This document shows positions 41,736-49,626 of a stretch of 64,000 nucleotides of DNA, one piece after another. The stretch lies in assembly GCF_004745825.1 (NCBI RefSeq), contig NZ_SRLA01000002.1, forward strand, positions 744,001 to 808,000. Direction: 5' to 3'. Every line of letters starts with the position of its first letter. The stretch's first letter is position 1. Both the position numbers and the translations under genes were made by a program. Origin of the DNA: Hymenobacter fodinae. GTDB lineage: Bacteria; Bacteroidota; Bacteroidia; Cytophagales; Hymenobacteraceae. The notes under the pieces are model-generated. The model was given only the letters and a program-made list of their open reading frames with translations. It was not told the DNA's origin and searched no databases.

Positions 41736-42602
41736 CTACTTCAAAATAAGGCGTTGGCGCTGGTAGTTGAGAATGGTAAAAATGCCAATACCACCTTCCA
41801 CAGTGCTCCTAATGGCCGAGGGCTGGGCAAACGGGTTGCCGTTGGCGTTGCGGGCATCCTGCACCGACTGCAGAAACTGAAAGTAAGGACGGTCGAGATG
41901 ATACAGGGTCACGAAGACGGTGTCATTCGGCGCAAACTGATAGGAAGTACCCAGGCTCAGGGGTTGCCCGTTTGAGAGTCGGTCTTCGATGGTGTACTCC
42001 ACCTCGGGGTCGGTGGCTACGGAGCGCTTATGCACTTGGTAGCGGTAGAAGTCGACGGTAGCAGCCGGGTCTTTAAAGCTGGCTAGCACGTAGGCCTTGC
42101 GCTGGTCACCGTTCAGGTCGTTGAACTTGTATTCAACGTTGTCGAGCGGCACATTAGCAGGCATGGTGGCGCTAGCCGTTACGCGGCGGCCCTGGGTGTC
42201 ATATACTTCCAGGCGAAACGTATCGCCGGGTCGGGCCGTAATGCGGGTGCGGCCAGTGTGGGTGTAACCTTTGTTAGTGTTAGGGTTAATGGCTGGGGCG
42301 TACGCGAGGGTGTCGCGGCGGCCGTTGGGCAGAGTTAGCACTACCTTCACTCCTTGGGGCAGGTCCGCATCGGGCGCCGATAAATATGGGACGCTCTCCG
42401 TTACCGATACGCGGGGCAGACGGTTATTTTCGAGGTACGACTCTACTACCAACTGCGCCGGATAGGCCGGCAGTGCTACGTCAATATCCTTCTGCAATCC
42501 GCAGCCCGCCAGCAGCAACACCCCAGCCAGCCACCCGGCCATGCCTGTACCCTTTAATTGTGGGTTGCCATTCTGGCCTACGCTATGTTTACGCGACATC
42601 AT
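41736..42602 (-). CDS. DUF4249 outer-membrane lipoprotein
   Basis: A 288-aa protein; an alternative ATG at 42542 would give a shorter, more typical signal peptide, both ending LAGC. The lipidated Cys is followed by KDIDVALPAYPAQLVVESYLENNRLPRVSVTESVPYL, diagnostic of DUF4249, a surface lipoprotein family that pairs with a TonB receptor. The receptor gene precedes it by 6 bases in the same operon. Probable role is ligand capture on the cell surface. Confidence 0.88.
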   Translation of the reverse strand: MMSRKHSVGQNGNPQLKGTGMAGWLAGVLLLAGCGLQKDIDVALPAYPAQLVVESYLENNRLPRVSVTESVPYLSAPDADLPQGVKVVLTLPNGRRDTLAYAPAINPNTNKGYTHTGRTRITARPGDTFRLEVYDTQGRRVTASATMPANVPLDNVEYKFNDLNGDQRKAYVLASFKDPAATVDFYRYQVHKRSVATDPEVEYTIEDRLSNGQPLSLGTSYQFAPNDTVFVTLYHLDRPYFQFLQSVQDARNANGNPFAQPSAIRSTVEGGIGIFTILNYQRQRLILK

Positions 42603-42608
42603 GAAGCC

Positions 42609-44951
42609 CTAAAACTTAAAATTGTAGGTGACCGATGGAATAACCGGGAATAAGGACACTTGCCGGGCCCGGTAGCTCAGCACCCGGGTGGTAGCTTTGT
42701 CCTTCACCTGATCGAAGTACACGAAGTAAGGGTTGCGCCGGTTGTAGGCGTTGTAAATACTAAACGTCAGGTCCGATTCGCCCCCCTCCCGAATTGGCCG
42801 CAGCTTATAGACCAAGCCCAGATCGAGGCGGTTATAGGGTGCCAGGCGGTAGGTATTACGCTGCGGATACACCGGCACCGCCGAGGGGTTAGAACCGAAT
42901 ATGTCCTGAAATACAAACCGGCCTAGCGGCAAGGTGGTAGCCTGACCGGAGGTAAACACAAAGGAGCCGGTGAGGTTGATACGGTGAGAAAGTTGGTGCA
43001 GCACTACCACCGTGAGGTTGTGCCGACGGTCGTAGTTGGGGTAAAACGTGTTGCCGTTATTGATGCCCGTAGTGCCGTTTTGGGGTGGGAAGCGGCGTTT
43101 CGTCCAGGCTAGGGTGTAGCCCACCCAGCCCGTGGTGCGGCCTGTTTTTTTCTCCAGGTACAGCTCATTGCCGTAGGCCCAGCCCCGGCCAAACAGAAAC
43201 TCCGCGTCGAGGTCAGGATTCACAAATAGCTGCGCGCCGTCTCGGAAGTCAATTTGCCGCTGCGCCCATTTGTAGTACACCTCATTGGTAAGCAGGTAAC
43301 GGCCATCGCCCAGCAAAAAGCTCACGCCCGTGGCCACTTGCTGCGAGCGTTGGGGCTTCACGGAAAGCCGGGATGGGTACCAGATATCAGTAGGGAGGGA
43401 GGCGCCGCTGTTCGTGACCAAGTGCACGTATTGGTACATCAGCGCGTAGTTGGCCTTCACCGAAATATTGGGCGTGAGGGAATAGCGGGCAGCGGCGCGC
43501 GGCTCTAGGCCACCAAACTGGTCGGAGCCACTTTGGAAACCCGACAGGCGCAGACCATATTCCAACTGTAGCTTATCAGAAACCCGGAAATTATCCGAGG
43601 CATACAAGCCTGCTTCTTGGCCCCGGTAGTTGATGTCGGAGCCAAAATTGAAAGAGTTGTCTTCGGCACCCGCCTTCAGGCGCCCGGTCCCGAAGGTATG
43701 ATCTGTGAAAAGGGCGCCGAACTTCACCGCATGCCGGTCACTGAGTGCGTAATCGAAATCAGTTCGTAAGGAAAGGTCCCGGATTTCAGAGGAAAGGTCG
43801 AAGCTAAACTGGTCGAGGGCGTTGCTGATGCGGTAATCGTAGCGCGTAAATGAGGCCGTGGTATTGGCGTACAGGCGCTTGTTAAACACGTGATTCCACC
43901 GAGCCGAGGCGACAGCATTGCCCCAACTGAAATCGAAGTTGAAGCCATTGGTAGAGTTGAACCCGAACACGTCGTGGCCTAGGTATCCGGTGAGAAAGAT
44001 ATTGTCCTTGGCCCCAAGCTGATAATTGCCTTTGGCGTTGAGGTCGTAGAAATAGTAGTCAGGAATGGGGTTCCAATCCTCCTTGCCCTCGTTGAGCTTG
44101 TTCACCTGACGCGTAAACACATCAAAGTAGGTGCGGCGCCCCGATACCAGCCAGGAGCCCTTACGGTTGGGCAAGGGCCCTTCCAGCGTCAGGCGTGAAG
44201 AAATGAGGCCTAGGCCTCCGCTGGTCGTAAATTTCTCAGGGTTGCCAGGGCGCATTTTTACATCTACCACCGAGGAAAGCCGGCCGCCATACTGAGACGG
44301 GAACCCGCCTTTGTACAGGTCCACGCTTTGCACCGCATCCGGATTAAACACCGAGAACAGCCCAAACAAATGGCTGGGATTGTACACCACTGCATCATCC
44401 ACCAGAAACAAGTTCTGGTCGGCAGAGCCACCGCGTACAAACAGGCCGCTGGTACCCTCGCCGCCATTTTGTACACCTGGTTTAAGCTGGAGAGTCTTGA
44501 GCAGATCTACTTCCCCAAAGAGGGCCGGCAATAGCTTGGCCTCACGGCTGGTCAGGCGCTCTACACTCATTTGAGTGGTTTGCAGCTTCTCCTTAAGAGT
44601 GCCACTGCCCTCAATCACTACTTCCCCCAGCGTGTTATTGTCTTCGAGGAGCGAGAAGCTAAGACGCTGATTGCGGGTCAGGCTAACTGTTTGTGCTTGG
44701 GTTTGGTAACCGATAAAGGAAACGCTGATTTCTTGGGTGCCCGCCGGCAACAGAAGCGTATAAAAGCCTTGGTCATCGGTGGTGGCCCCCAGGCCTAGCG
44801 CGGGAGCAGCCACGGTAGCGCCCGGCAATGGGTCGTTGGTACCAGCAGAGCGCACGTAGCCGCTCAGTGCGAGCTTTACCTGTGCTAGTGCCGAGCTTGG
44901 CAGAGTACAACAGAGTAGGCCCAGCAGTAGAAATAATAAGCGTGGCGGCAT
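42609..44951 (-). CDS. TonB-dependent receptor with carboxypeptidase-like N-domain
   Basis: A 780-aa receptor. Signal peptide to about residue 24, carboxypeptidase-D-like regulatory domain (SGYVRSAGTNDPLPGATVAAPALGLGATTDDQGFYTLLLPAGTQEISVSFIGYQ), plug with LFVRGGSADQNLFLVDDAVVYNPSHLFGLFSVFNPDAVQSVDLYKGGFPSQYGGRLSSVVDVKMR, then the barrel ending YNFKF, a normal beta-signal. It is the partner of the DUF4249 lipoprotein. Ligand unknown; the pair is not SusCD-type. Confidence 0.93.
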   Translation of the reverse strand: MPPRLLFLLLGLLCCTLPSSALAQVKLALSGYVRSAGTNDPLPGATVAAPALGLGATTDDQGFYTLLLPAGTQEISVSFIGYQTQAQTVSLTRNQRLSFSLLEDNNTLGEVVIEGSGTLKEKLQTTQMSVERLTSREAKLLPALFGEVDLLKTLQLKPGVQNGGEGTSGLFVRGGSADQNLFLVDDAVVYNPSHLFGLFSVFNPDAVQSVDLYKGGFPSQYGGRLSSVVDVKMRPGNPEKFTTSGGLGLISSRLTLEGPLPNRKGSWLVSGRRTYFDVFTRQVNKLNEGKEDWNPIPDYYFYDLNAKGNYQLGAKDNIFLTGYLGHDVFGFNSTNGFNFDFSWGNAVASARWNHVFNKRLYANTTASFTRYDYRISNALDQFSFDLSSEIRDLSLRTDFDYALSDRHAVKFGALFTDHTFGTGRLKAGAEDNSFNFGSDINYRGQEAGLYASDNFRVSDKLQLEYGLRLSGFQSGSDQFGGLEPRAAARYSLTPNISVKANYALMYQYVHLVTNSGASLPTDIWYPSRLSVKPQRSQQVATGVSFLLGDGRYLLTNEVYYKWAQRQIDFRDGAQLFVNPDLDAEFLFGRGWAYGNELYLEKKTGRTTGWVGYTLAWTKRRFPPQNGTTGINNGNTFYPNYDRRHNLTVVVLHQLSHRINLTGSFVFTSGQATTLPLGRFVFQDIFGSNPSAVPVYPQRNTYRLAPYNRLDLGLVYKLRPIREGGESDLTFSIYNAYNRRNPYFVYFDQVKDKATTRVLSYRARQVSLFPVIPSVTYNFKF

Positions 44952-44974
44952 CAGGGCGGAGTAAGAAGACAGCG

Positions 44975-44982
44975 CAAAGGTA
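44975..44982 (-). promoter_or_regulatory. -7 element of the TonB receptor operon
   Basis: TACCTTTG on the minus strand, 23 bases before the ATG at 44951. The rest of the spacer to 45206 holds only the small inverted repeat at 45123-45175. Confidence 0.55.
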
Positions 44983-45122
44983 GTAGTGCCCTTACCAAAC
45001 GCTGGAGTTCAGCAGGAAGTTTGTGCTACCTGCGTAGTAAAGAGGGAATAAAAGGTAAAATATTGTAATGCAAGAGTGTGCAGATGCGGCTGGCCGCCAC
45101 AGGTTAGCTATATAGGACAAAT

Positions 45123-45175
45123 GGAGCCAAATTCATAAAGAGCCCGACAATGCGAGTCTTCACGAATTTGGCTCC
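45123..45175. terminator. 12-bp inverted repeat, possible terminator of trxA
   Basis: GGAGCCAAATTC (45123-45134) and GAATTTGGCTCC (45164-45175) are perfect complements with a 29-base loop. It follows the trxA stop by 31 bases. No T run, so the role is unclear. Confidence 0.4.
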
Positions 45176-45206
45176 GCCTGAGAACGAGTAGGCCAGGGTA
45201 GAGAGC

Positions 45207-45515
45207 TTAACTCATAACTCCCTGTAGCACTTGGCTCAGTTGATGCGCGGGCACTACCCCTGCCTGGCGCCACACGGGCTGTCCTTTATGAAAGAGAATC
45301 AGGGTGGGAATGCTTTGCACTCGAAACTGCTGGGCCGCAGCCTGGTTCTTATCTACATCTACCTTGATGACTTTAAGCTTGCCTTGGTGCTGGGCTGCTA
45401 CTTGCTCCAGAATAGGAGCCATCGTTTTGCAGGGGCCACACCAGTCGGCGTAGAAATCAACGAGCACAGGCATACCAGGGCTGTTAATGAGTTCGGAAAA
45501 TGATTTCTTGGCCAT
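45207..45515 (-). CDS. trxA: Thioredoxin
   Basis: A 102-aa thioredoxin from the ATG at 45515 (an upstream in-frame start adds eight unneeded residues). Cys26 and Cys29 in WCGPC, preceded by VLVDFYADWCGPC, and the cis-Pro in SIPTLILF. Cytosolic disulfide reductase fed by thioredoxin reductase. Ordinary length and all key residues present. A 9-bp inverted repeat lies in the upstream region (45533-45577). Confidence 0.95.
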   Translation of the reverse strand: MAKKSFSELINSPGMPVLVDFYADWCGPCKTMAPILEQVAAQHQGKLKVIKVDVDKNQAAAQQFRVQSIPTLILFHKGQPVWRQAGVVPAHQLSQVLQGVMS

Positions 45516-45532
45516 GAGAGAATGGGCTAGAA

Positions 45533-45577
45533 CGTACAAGTGGCATAAGTGCTAGGAAGCAACACTCTACTTGTACG
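45533..45577. promoter_or_regulatory. Separated inverted repeat upstream of trxA
   Basis: CGTACAAGT (45533-45541) and ACTTGTACG (45569-45577) are exact complements 27 bases apart, within 65 bases of the trxA start. Possible regulator half-sites. Confidence 0.35.
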
Positions 45578-45652
45578 CAACTAGCAGCGCTAAGATGGTG
45601 GAGTGGCCTAATGTAGCAAGAGGAGTGGCTAGGCCACCCTAAAACGCAAGAA

Positions 45653-45676
45653 AGCCCGGCGCTGCAACGCCGGGCT
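45653..45676 (-). terminator. Terminator of the secreted-protein gene
   Basis: AGCCCGGCG (45653-45661) pairs with CGCCGGGCT (45668-45676), followed on the minus strand by TTTC; 34 bases after the stop at 45711. Confidence 0.8.
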
Positions 45677-45710
45677 CTCGCAAAAAATAGTGAGTGAAGG
45701 GTGGGGAGGG

Positions 45711-46148
45711 TTAATTTTTCCCCACCAAGGTAACATCATTCGCGACTTCAGAAAAATTAAATCGACCACCAACCACTTTTTTTCCTTTCACCTGACATTC
45801 CCACGTGTACTGTCCGGGCTTGGCGGTAGCGGCCTCTCCTTTCTCCGTCTTGAAATACTCTGCCTCTGAGGCTTCCGAAGGGAAGATTACGTCAACTCCC
45901 TTTTCACCCGCGGCTATTTGTCGTACCAGGGTGTATTCCTTACCGGAAGCCTGGTTGATGACTACGAATTTGGCTGTGTAGGCTCCGAGCTGGCCGAACT
46001 TATCCAGTACCCCCAGCTTAACGTAGGCATCTGTAGATACCAGCCAGGTCTGGGCCTGGGAAGTAGTAGGTGCGAATACGATCAGGGCAAGTAGCAAGCC
46101 TGCTACCCGAAGAACGCGTTGAAATGTTGCAGGAGTAGAAATGCGCAT
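45711..46148 (-). CDS. Secreted hypothetical protein
   Basis: A 145-aa protein with a clear signal peptide (VLRVAGLLLALIVFAPTTSQAQ, cleavage near residue 33). The mature part is a single all-beta-looking domain (TWLVSTDAYVKLGVLDKFGQLGAYTAKFVVINQASGKEYTLVRQI and PGQYTWECQVKGKKVVGGRFNFS). I do not recognise the family. No conserved catalytic residues stand out. Confidence 0.65.
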   Translation of the reverse strand: MRISTPATFQRVLRVAGLLLALIVFAPTTSQAQTWLVSTDAYVKLGVLDKFGQLGAYTAKFVVINQASGKEYTLVRQIAAGEKGVDVIFPSEASEAEYFKTEKGEAATAKPGQYTWECQVKGKKVVGGRFNFSEVANDVTLVGKN

Positions 46149-46402
46149 AGAGTATGGTAAAAAGTGTGAAAAATCAATGATAGGAGTCGAGCATCTATAT
46201 AGCGTAAGTGAAACGGAAAACGAGAGTATTCAAGGAATACTACCGGTATTTTCGTTTGCCATATAGTTGGCCCGCAACCAAATATAAATACAATCAATAA
46301 GCGGCAGCGAAATTATATACAATTTATTTTGAAGATAGGATTACGCCAAGAATCAATTGGTAGCGTACACGTTAATTCATTACAAAACCACGTACTCCCC
46401 CT

Positions 46403-46720
46403 ATGACACGCCGACGGTTAGCTCCGCCATATACCACGGTAGCAGAGGCTTCTGAAAAAATTTGTGAATTATGTCTGCGCCACGTCCGGCATGTGTCGCG
46501 CCATCACTTGGTACCGCGCGAGGAAGGTGGTCGGCATGGGCCAACCATCGACCTGTGTCAACCCTGCCATAGTACAGTGCATCTGCTCTTAACCAACCGA
46601 GAGTTGGCACGGCGTTACTCAACGGTGGAAGCCCTACAGAACGCCGAGGAATTACAAAAGTATCTTCACTGGGTAAGGCGCTCCCGTGTTGAACACATCT
46701 CCAACCGCAGAAGGAGATAA
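46403..46720 (+). CDS. Small HNH-fold protein
   Basis: A 105-aa protein with the HNH outline: CELCLRHVRHVSRHHLVPREEGG, then DLCQPCHSTVHLLLTN. The two CxxC pairs bind structural zinc and the HH plus H form the metal-binding beta-beta-alpha site. The rest is a basic helical tail. It may be a free-standing nuclease or a degenerate domain. It lies in an AT-rich stretch (46149-47013) without other genes, with spacers of about 254 and 293 bases that show nothing else I can name. Confidence 0.75.
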   Translation: MTRRRLAPPYTTVAEASEKICELCLRHVRHVSRHHLVPREEGGRHGPTIDLCQPCHSTVHLLLTNRELARRYSTVEALQNAEELQKYLHWVRRSRVEHISNRRRR

Positions 46721-47013
46721 TAATTCCTAGATAAGTGGTTATTCAGTTTACATCCTGATGGGGGCAACGCGTTAATATGATAAGTGAGGGGGCTTAAAGA
46801 TCCAAACTTTCCTCCGTTATACTTTAGTAATAATGCTACAAGGGTAATGACAAGATTGTATAAGCTTTATAATCAGCTGTTTTAGATAGGCTTATCATGT
46901 TTTAATAGTAAAAAGCGAGGCAAAGAAATTACTGACTGTCTGTTATTTAGTAGATTCGTTGTATGATTTAAAGTCGTACTGCACTTTGTTGGGTTTTAAT
47001 GTGATTAGAGCGT

Positions 47014-48309
47014 ATGCAGATATCTTTACTCATTAAAAAAGTTATACTTTTTGGATTCGTGCTTTTGATGACTCAGCCCATAGTAGCTCAAGTCATTGAC
47101 ACGACCACCCTACAGAAGGTAGAACTGGAGAATGTTGATATCGCACCAGAAGCTTTTACCTCAGGTTGGTTGCTCACGAATCAGGACATTCAGATTGAGC
47201 TAGATGGAGCCGTGCAGAACCTTTACAATGCCAAGCACGACAAAGCGGAGAAGCAGTTTCGCTCGCTAGGTCGGCGCTATCCGCACCACCCAATGCCTGA
47301 CTTTCTGCTGGGCCTAAGTACTTGGTGGAAGATTTTGCCTAGCAACACGCTCAACAAACAATACGATAAGGTTTTCTACACCTACATGGACTCGGCTATT
47401 GCTAAGGGCGAAAAGCTCTATCAAGCCGATAACAAGAACTACGAAGCATGCTTTTTTCTGGCGGCGGCCTACAGTTTTAGTGCCCGATTGCAAGCCGAGC
47501 GGCACGAGCTGCGCAAAGCAACCATTAATAGCAAGCGGGCTCTCGATTACCTGGAGTTGAGCAAGGAAGCCAATGGCCTTAGTTCGGAATTTCTGTTTGG
47601 GCAAGCTCTGTTTAACTACTATGCTTCCTGGATTTCGCTAGAGCACCCGTTTTTGCGGCCTATCCTGCTGTTTTTTCCCAAAGGCAACCGCCAGCTAGGG
47701 ATTCAGCAGTTGCGCAATGTGTCTGATAATGCTTTTTACACCAGCACAGAAGCCAAGTATTTTCTGCTGCGCATTCTAGGCAGTGATCGGGAGAATCAGC
47801 AAGAAGCGGCCCTAGCCGTAGCAAAAGACCTAGTGTCGCGCTACCCTGATAACGGGCCCTTTGCGCGCGAATACGCCTTACTTTCCTTTGAGCAGGGAAG
47901 ATTTCGGGACTGCGAGAAAGTAAGCTTGGATATTCTTGATAAGCTCAACCAGGGGTACCCCAGCTATGAAGAGCTCAGTGGCCGCTATGCCACCTACTAT
48001 ATGGGCTGGATTCAGCAGACTAAGTACAAAAACAAGGCAAAGGCCAAGGAGTATTACCAGCGTTGTATCGTATTCTCGGAGTTGACTGAACTCACCCAAG
48101 GTGGATATTACCTCTACGCTAACCGCAACCTGGCGAAGATGGCTGCAGACGAGAACAATGCCATTGCTGCCCGCCGCTATTATCAGGTGGTGCTTGATAA
48201 AGCCGAGCGTAGTTCCTCGCTGTACCAAGAGGCCAAAGAGTACCTGAAACAAAACCCGCGGGCGGCAAACAATTCCTCGTCCAAACAGGTATTCAGCCGG
48301 ACACGCTAG
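47014..48309 (+). CDS. TPR-like secreted protein
   Basis: A 431-aa protein. Signal peptide to about residue 26 (VILFGFVLLMTQPIVAQ). From about residue 65 there are helical repeats of TPR type: DGAVQNLYNAKHDKAEKQFRSLGRRYPHHPMPDFLLG, YEACFFLAAAYSFSARLQAE, FAREYALLSFEQGRFRDCEKVSLDIL, AKEYYQRCIVF. Likely periplasmic scaffold; I know similar Bacteroidota proteins but no function for them. Its codon use is ordinary but more AT-rich than most neighbours. Confidence 0.8.
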   Translation: MQISLLIKKVILFGFVLLMTQPIVAQVIDTTTLQKVELENVDIAPEAFTSGWLLTNQDIQIELDGAVQNLYNAKHDKAEKQFRSLGRRYPHHPMPDFLLGLSTWWKILPSNTLNKQYDKVFYTYMDSAIAKGEKLYQADNKNYEACFFLAAAYSFSARLQAERHELRKATINSKRALDYLELSKEANGLSSEFLFGQALFNYYASWISLEHPFLRPILLFFPKGNRQLGIQQLRNVSDNAFYTSTEAKYFLLRILGSDRENQQEAALAVAKDLVSRYPDNGPFAREYALLSFEQGRFRDCEKVSLDILDKLNQGYPSYEELSGRYATYYMGWIQQTKYKNKAKAKEYYQRCIVFSELTELTQGGYYLYANRNLAKMAADENNAIAARRYYQVVLDKAERSSSLYQEAKEYLKQNPRAANNSSSKQVFSRTR

Positions 48310-48446
48310 TAGTTAGGGCAGCTGCACAGCCAGTAGGATGTCAGCCAAGGGTTGGTGGCCAAGTGCAAGCTTTGCAGGAGAAGAAAAGGGCGCAACTGTA
48401 CTTTTGGGTTTCAGTGTGTTCTATCTCTAGCTTCTCTTCTCCGCCC

Positions 48447-49514
48447 GTGAAAACGTTTGTACCATTCTCGCAACTGCGCCAGCAACCTACTATTGTAGTG
48501 GATAGCACTGGCCTAGGAGCCGCCCTCACGCTGGCCCACTGGCGTGGGGCTGCTACGCCCGAAGCCTTGCGCGACGATACCAGCGCGGGCTCGGTGTTGC
48601 GGGCGTTACGGGCGCCGGCTACTGGAGGGTTAGATGCGCCGGCCGTAACCGCCAACCACTTTGATGTGGATGGGTTTGTGGGAGTATGGAGCCTGCTGCA
48701 CCCCGAGCTGGCTTTGCGCCATGAGCACTTATTGCGCCTTACTGCCACACTCGGCGACTTTCGAGAATTAGACTGGTACGACCCCCTGGCCGACCACGCC
48801 CTGAAGCTGGTGTGCTGGCTGAATGCCGAGGAAAAGGCTCGTTTCTACGAACCGTTTGGCGCGCCGGCTCGGCGGCGCCGCGAAGACGAGGCCTCAGCGG
48901 AGAAGTTTGAGTGGTTTTTGCCCCGCTTTCAGGAAATTCTAGAAAACCCTGAGGTCGGCCGGGCCGCGTGGGAGCCCGAGGTGAAGCGGGTGCAGCAGGC
49001 AGTGGCTCACATGCAAAGTACCGTTACAACTACCCGCGCCTACCCCGAAATAGGGCTGCTGGTAGTATGTACCCCAGTTCCGCTGCCGTACTATGCGTTG
49101 TTCGGATCGTCGGGGGGCTTTGACATGGTACTGAGCCTGTACGATGAAAATTGGTACGAATTTGAGTACAAATACACCACTTGGATTGACCTAGAAAGCC
49201 GTTCGACGCTGCCTCGCTTACCACTGAGTGGCCTAGCCGCTTGCCTCAACGGCCAGGAGCAGAGCCCACACCAGTGGACGTTTGATGGGGTTACGGATAC
49301 TGGCCCCTTGCTGCGCCTCGACGGAAAGCGCCTGACTAAAGTCCAGCGCTACGCCGACCCCGACCAACGCCCAATTTATTCGTCATCAATAGAACCGGAA
49401 ACGCTGGAACAAGAGGTTGTCGCGTTCTTCCGTGAGAGGTACGCAAGAATTCAACCCCGTCGCTACTGGACTTGGGCTGAAATTCGGGCCGCTGGTGAGG
49501 CTACAAACTCTTAA
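48447..49514 (+). CDS. Unassigned protein with DHH-like motifs
   Basis: A 355-aa protein. I take the GTG at 48447 (VKTFVPFSQLRQQPTIVVDSTG); another in-frame GTG 28 codons before gives an unlikely leader. Two motifs recall DHH phosphoesterases: IVVDSTGLGAALTLAHWRG and TANHFDVDGFVGVWSLLHPEL (DVDG instead of DHDADG). The C-terminal half ends with FFRERYARIQPRRYWTWAEI. I do not know this family; the DHH resemblance is a suggestion only. Confidence 0.6.
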   Translation: MKTFVPFSQLRQQPTIVVDSTGLGAALTLAHWRGAATPEALRDDTSAGSVLRALRAPATGGLDAPAVTANHFDVDGFVGVWSLLHPELALRHEHLLRLTATLGDFRELDWYDPLADHALKLVCWLNAEEKARFYEPFGAPARRRREDEASAEKFEWFLPRFQEILENPEVGRAAWEPEVKRVQQAVAHMQSTVTTTRAYPEIGLLVVCTPVPLPYYALFGSSGGFDMVLSLYDENWYEFEYKYTTWIDLESRSTLPRLPLSGLAACLNGQEQSPHQWTFDGVTDTGPLLRLDGKRLTKVQRYADPDQRPIYSSSIEPETLEQEVVAFFRERYARIQPRRYWTWAEIRAAGEATNS

Positions 49515-49528
49515 TCAAGGCCGCTACG

Positions 49529-49566
49529 CCCGGCTACCCATGGCACTAGACCAAGTGGTAGCCGGG
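49529..49566. terminator. Hairpin between converging genes
   Basis: CCCGGCTACC (49529-49538) and GGTAGCCGGG (49557-49566) are perfect complements with an 18-base loop that itself can pair. It follows the gene at 48447-49514 and faces sbcC. Confidence 0.7.
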
Positions 49567-49626
49567 TAGGGGCCAGACCAACCGAATGGGACTTAGGGCT
49601 ATTCGCGGCTGACTCGAACTCAATAT

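Noticed and set aside
49515..49626. A TCGAACTC stretch that recalls a tRNA T-loop
   Set aside because: No cloverleaf can be folded around it; the region is a hairpin terminator between converging genes.
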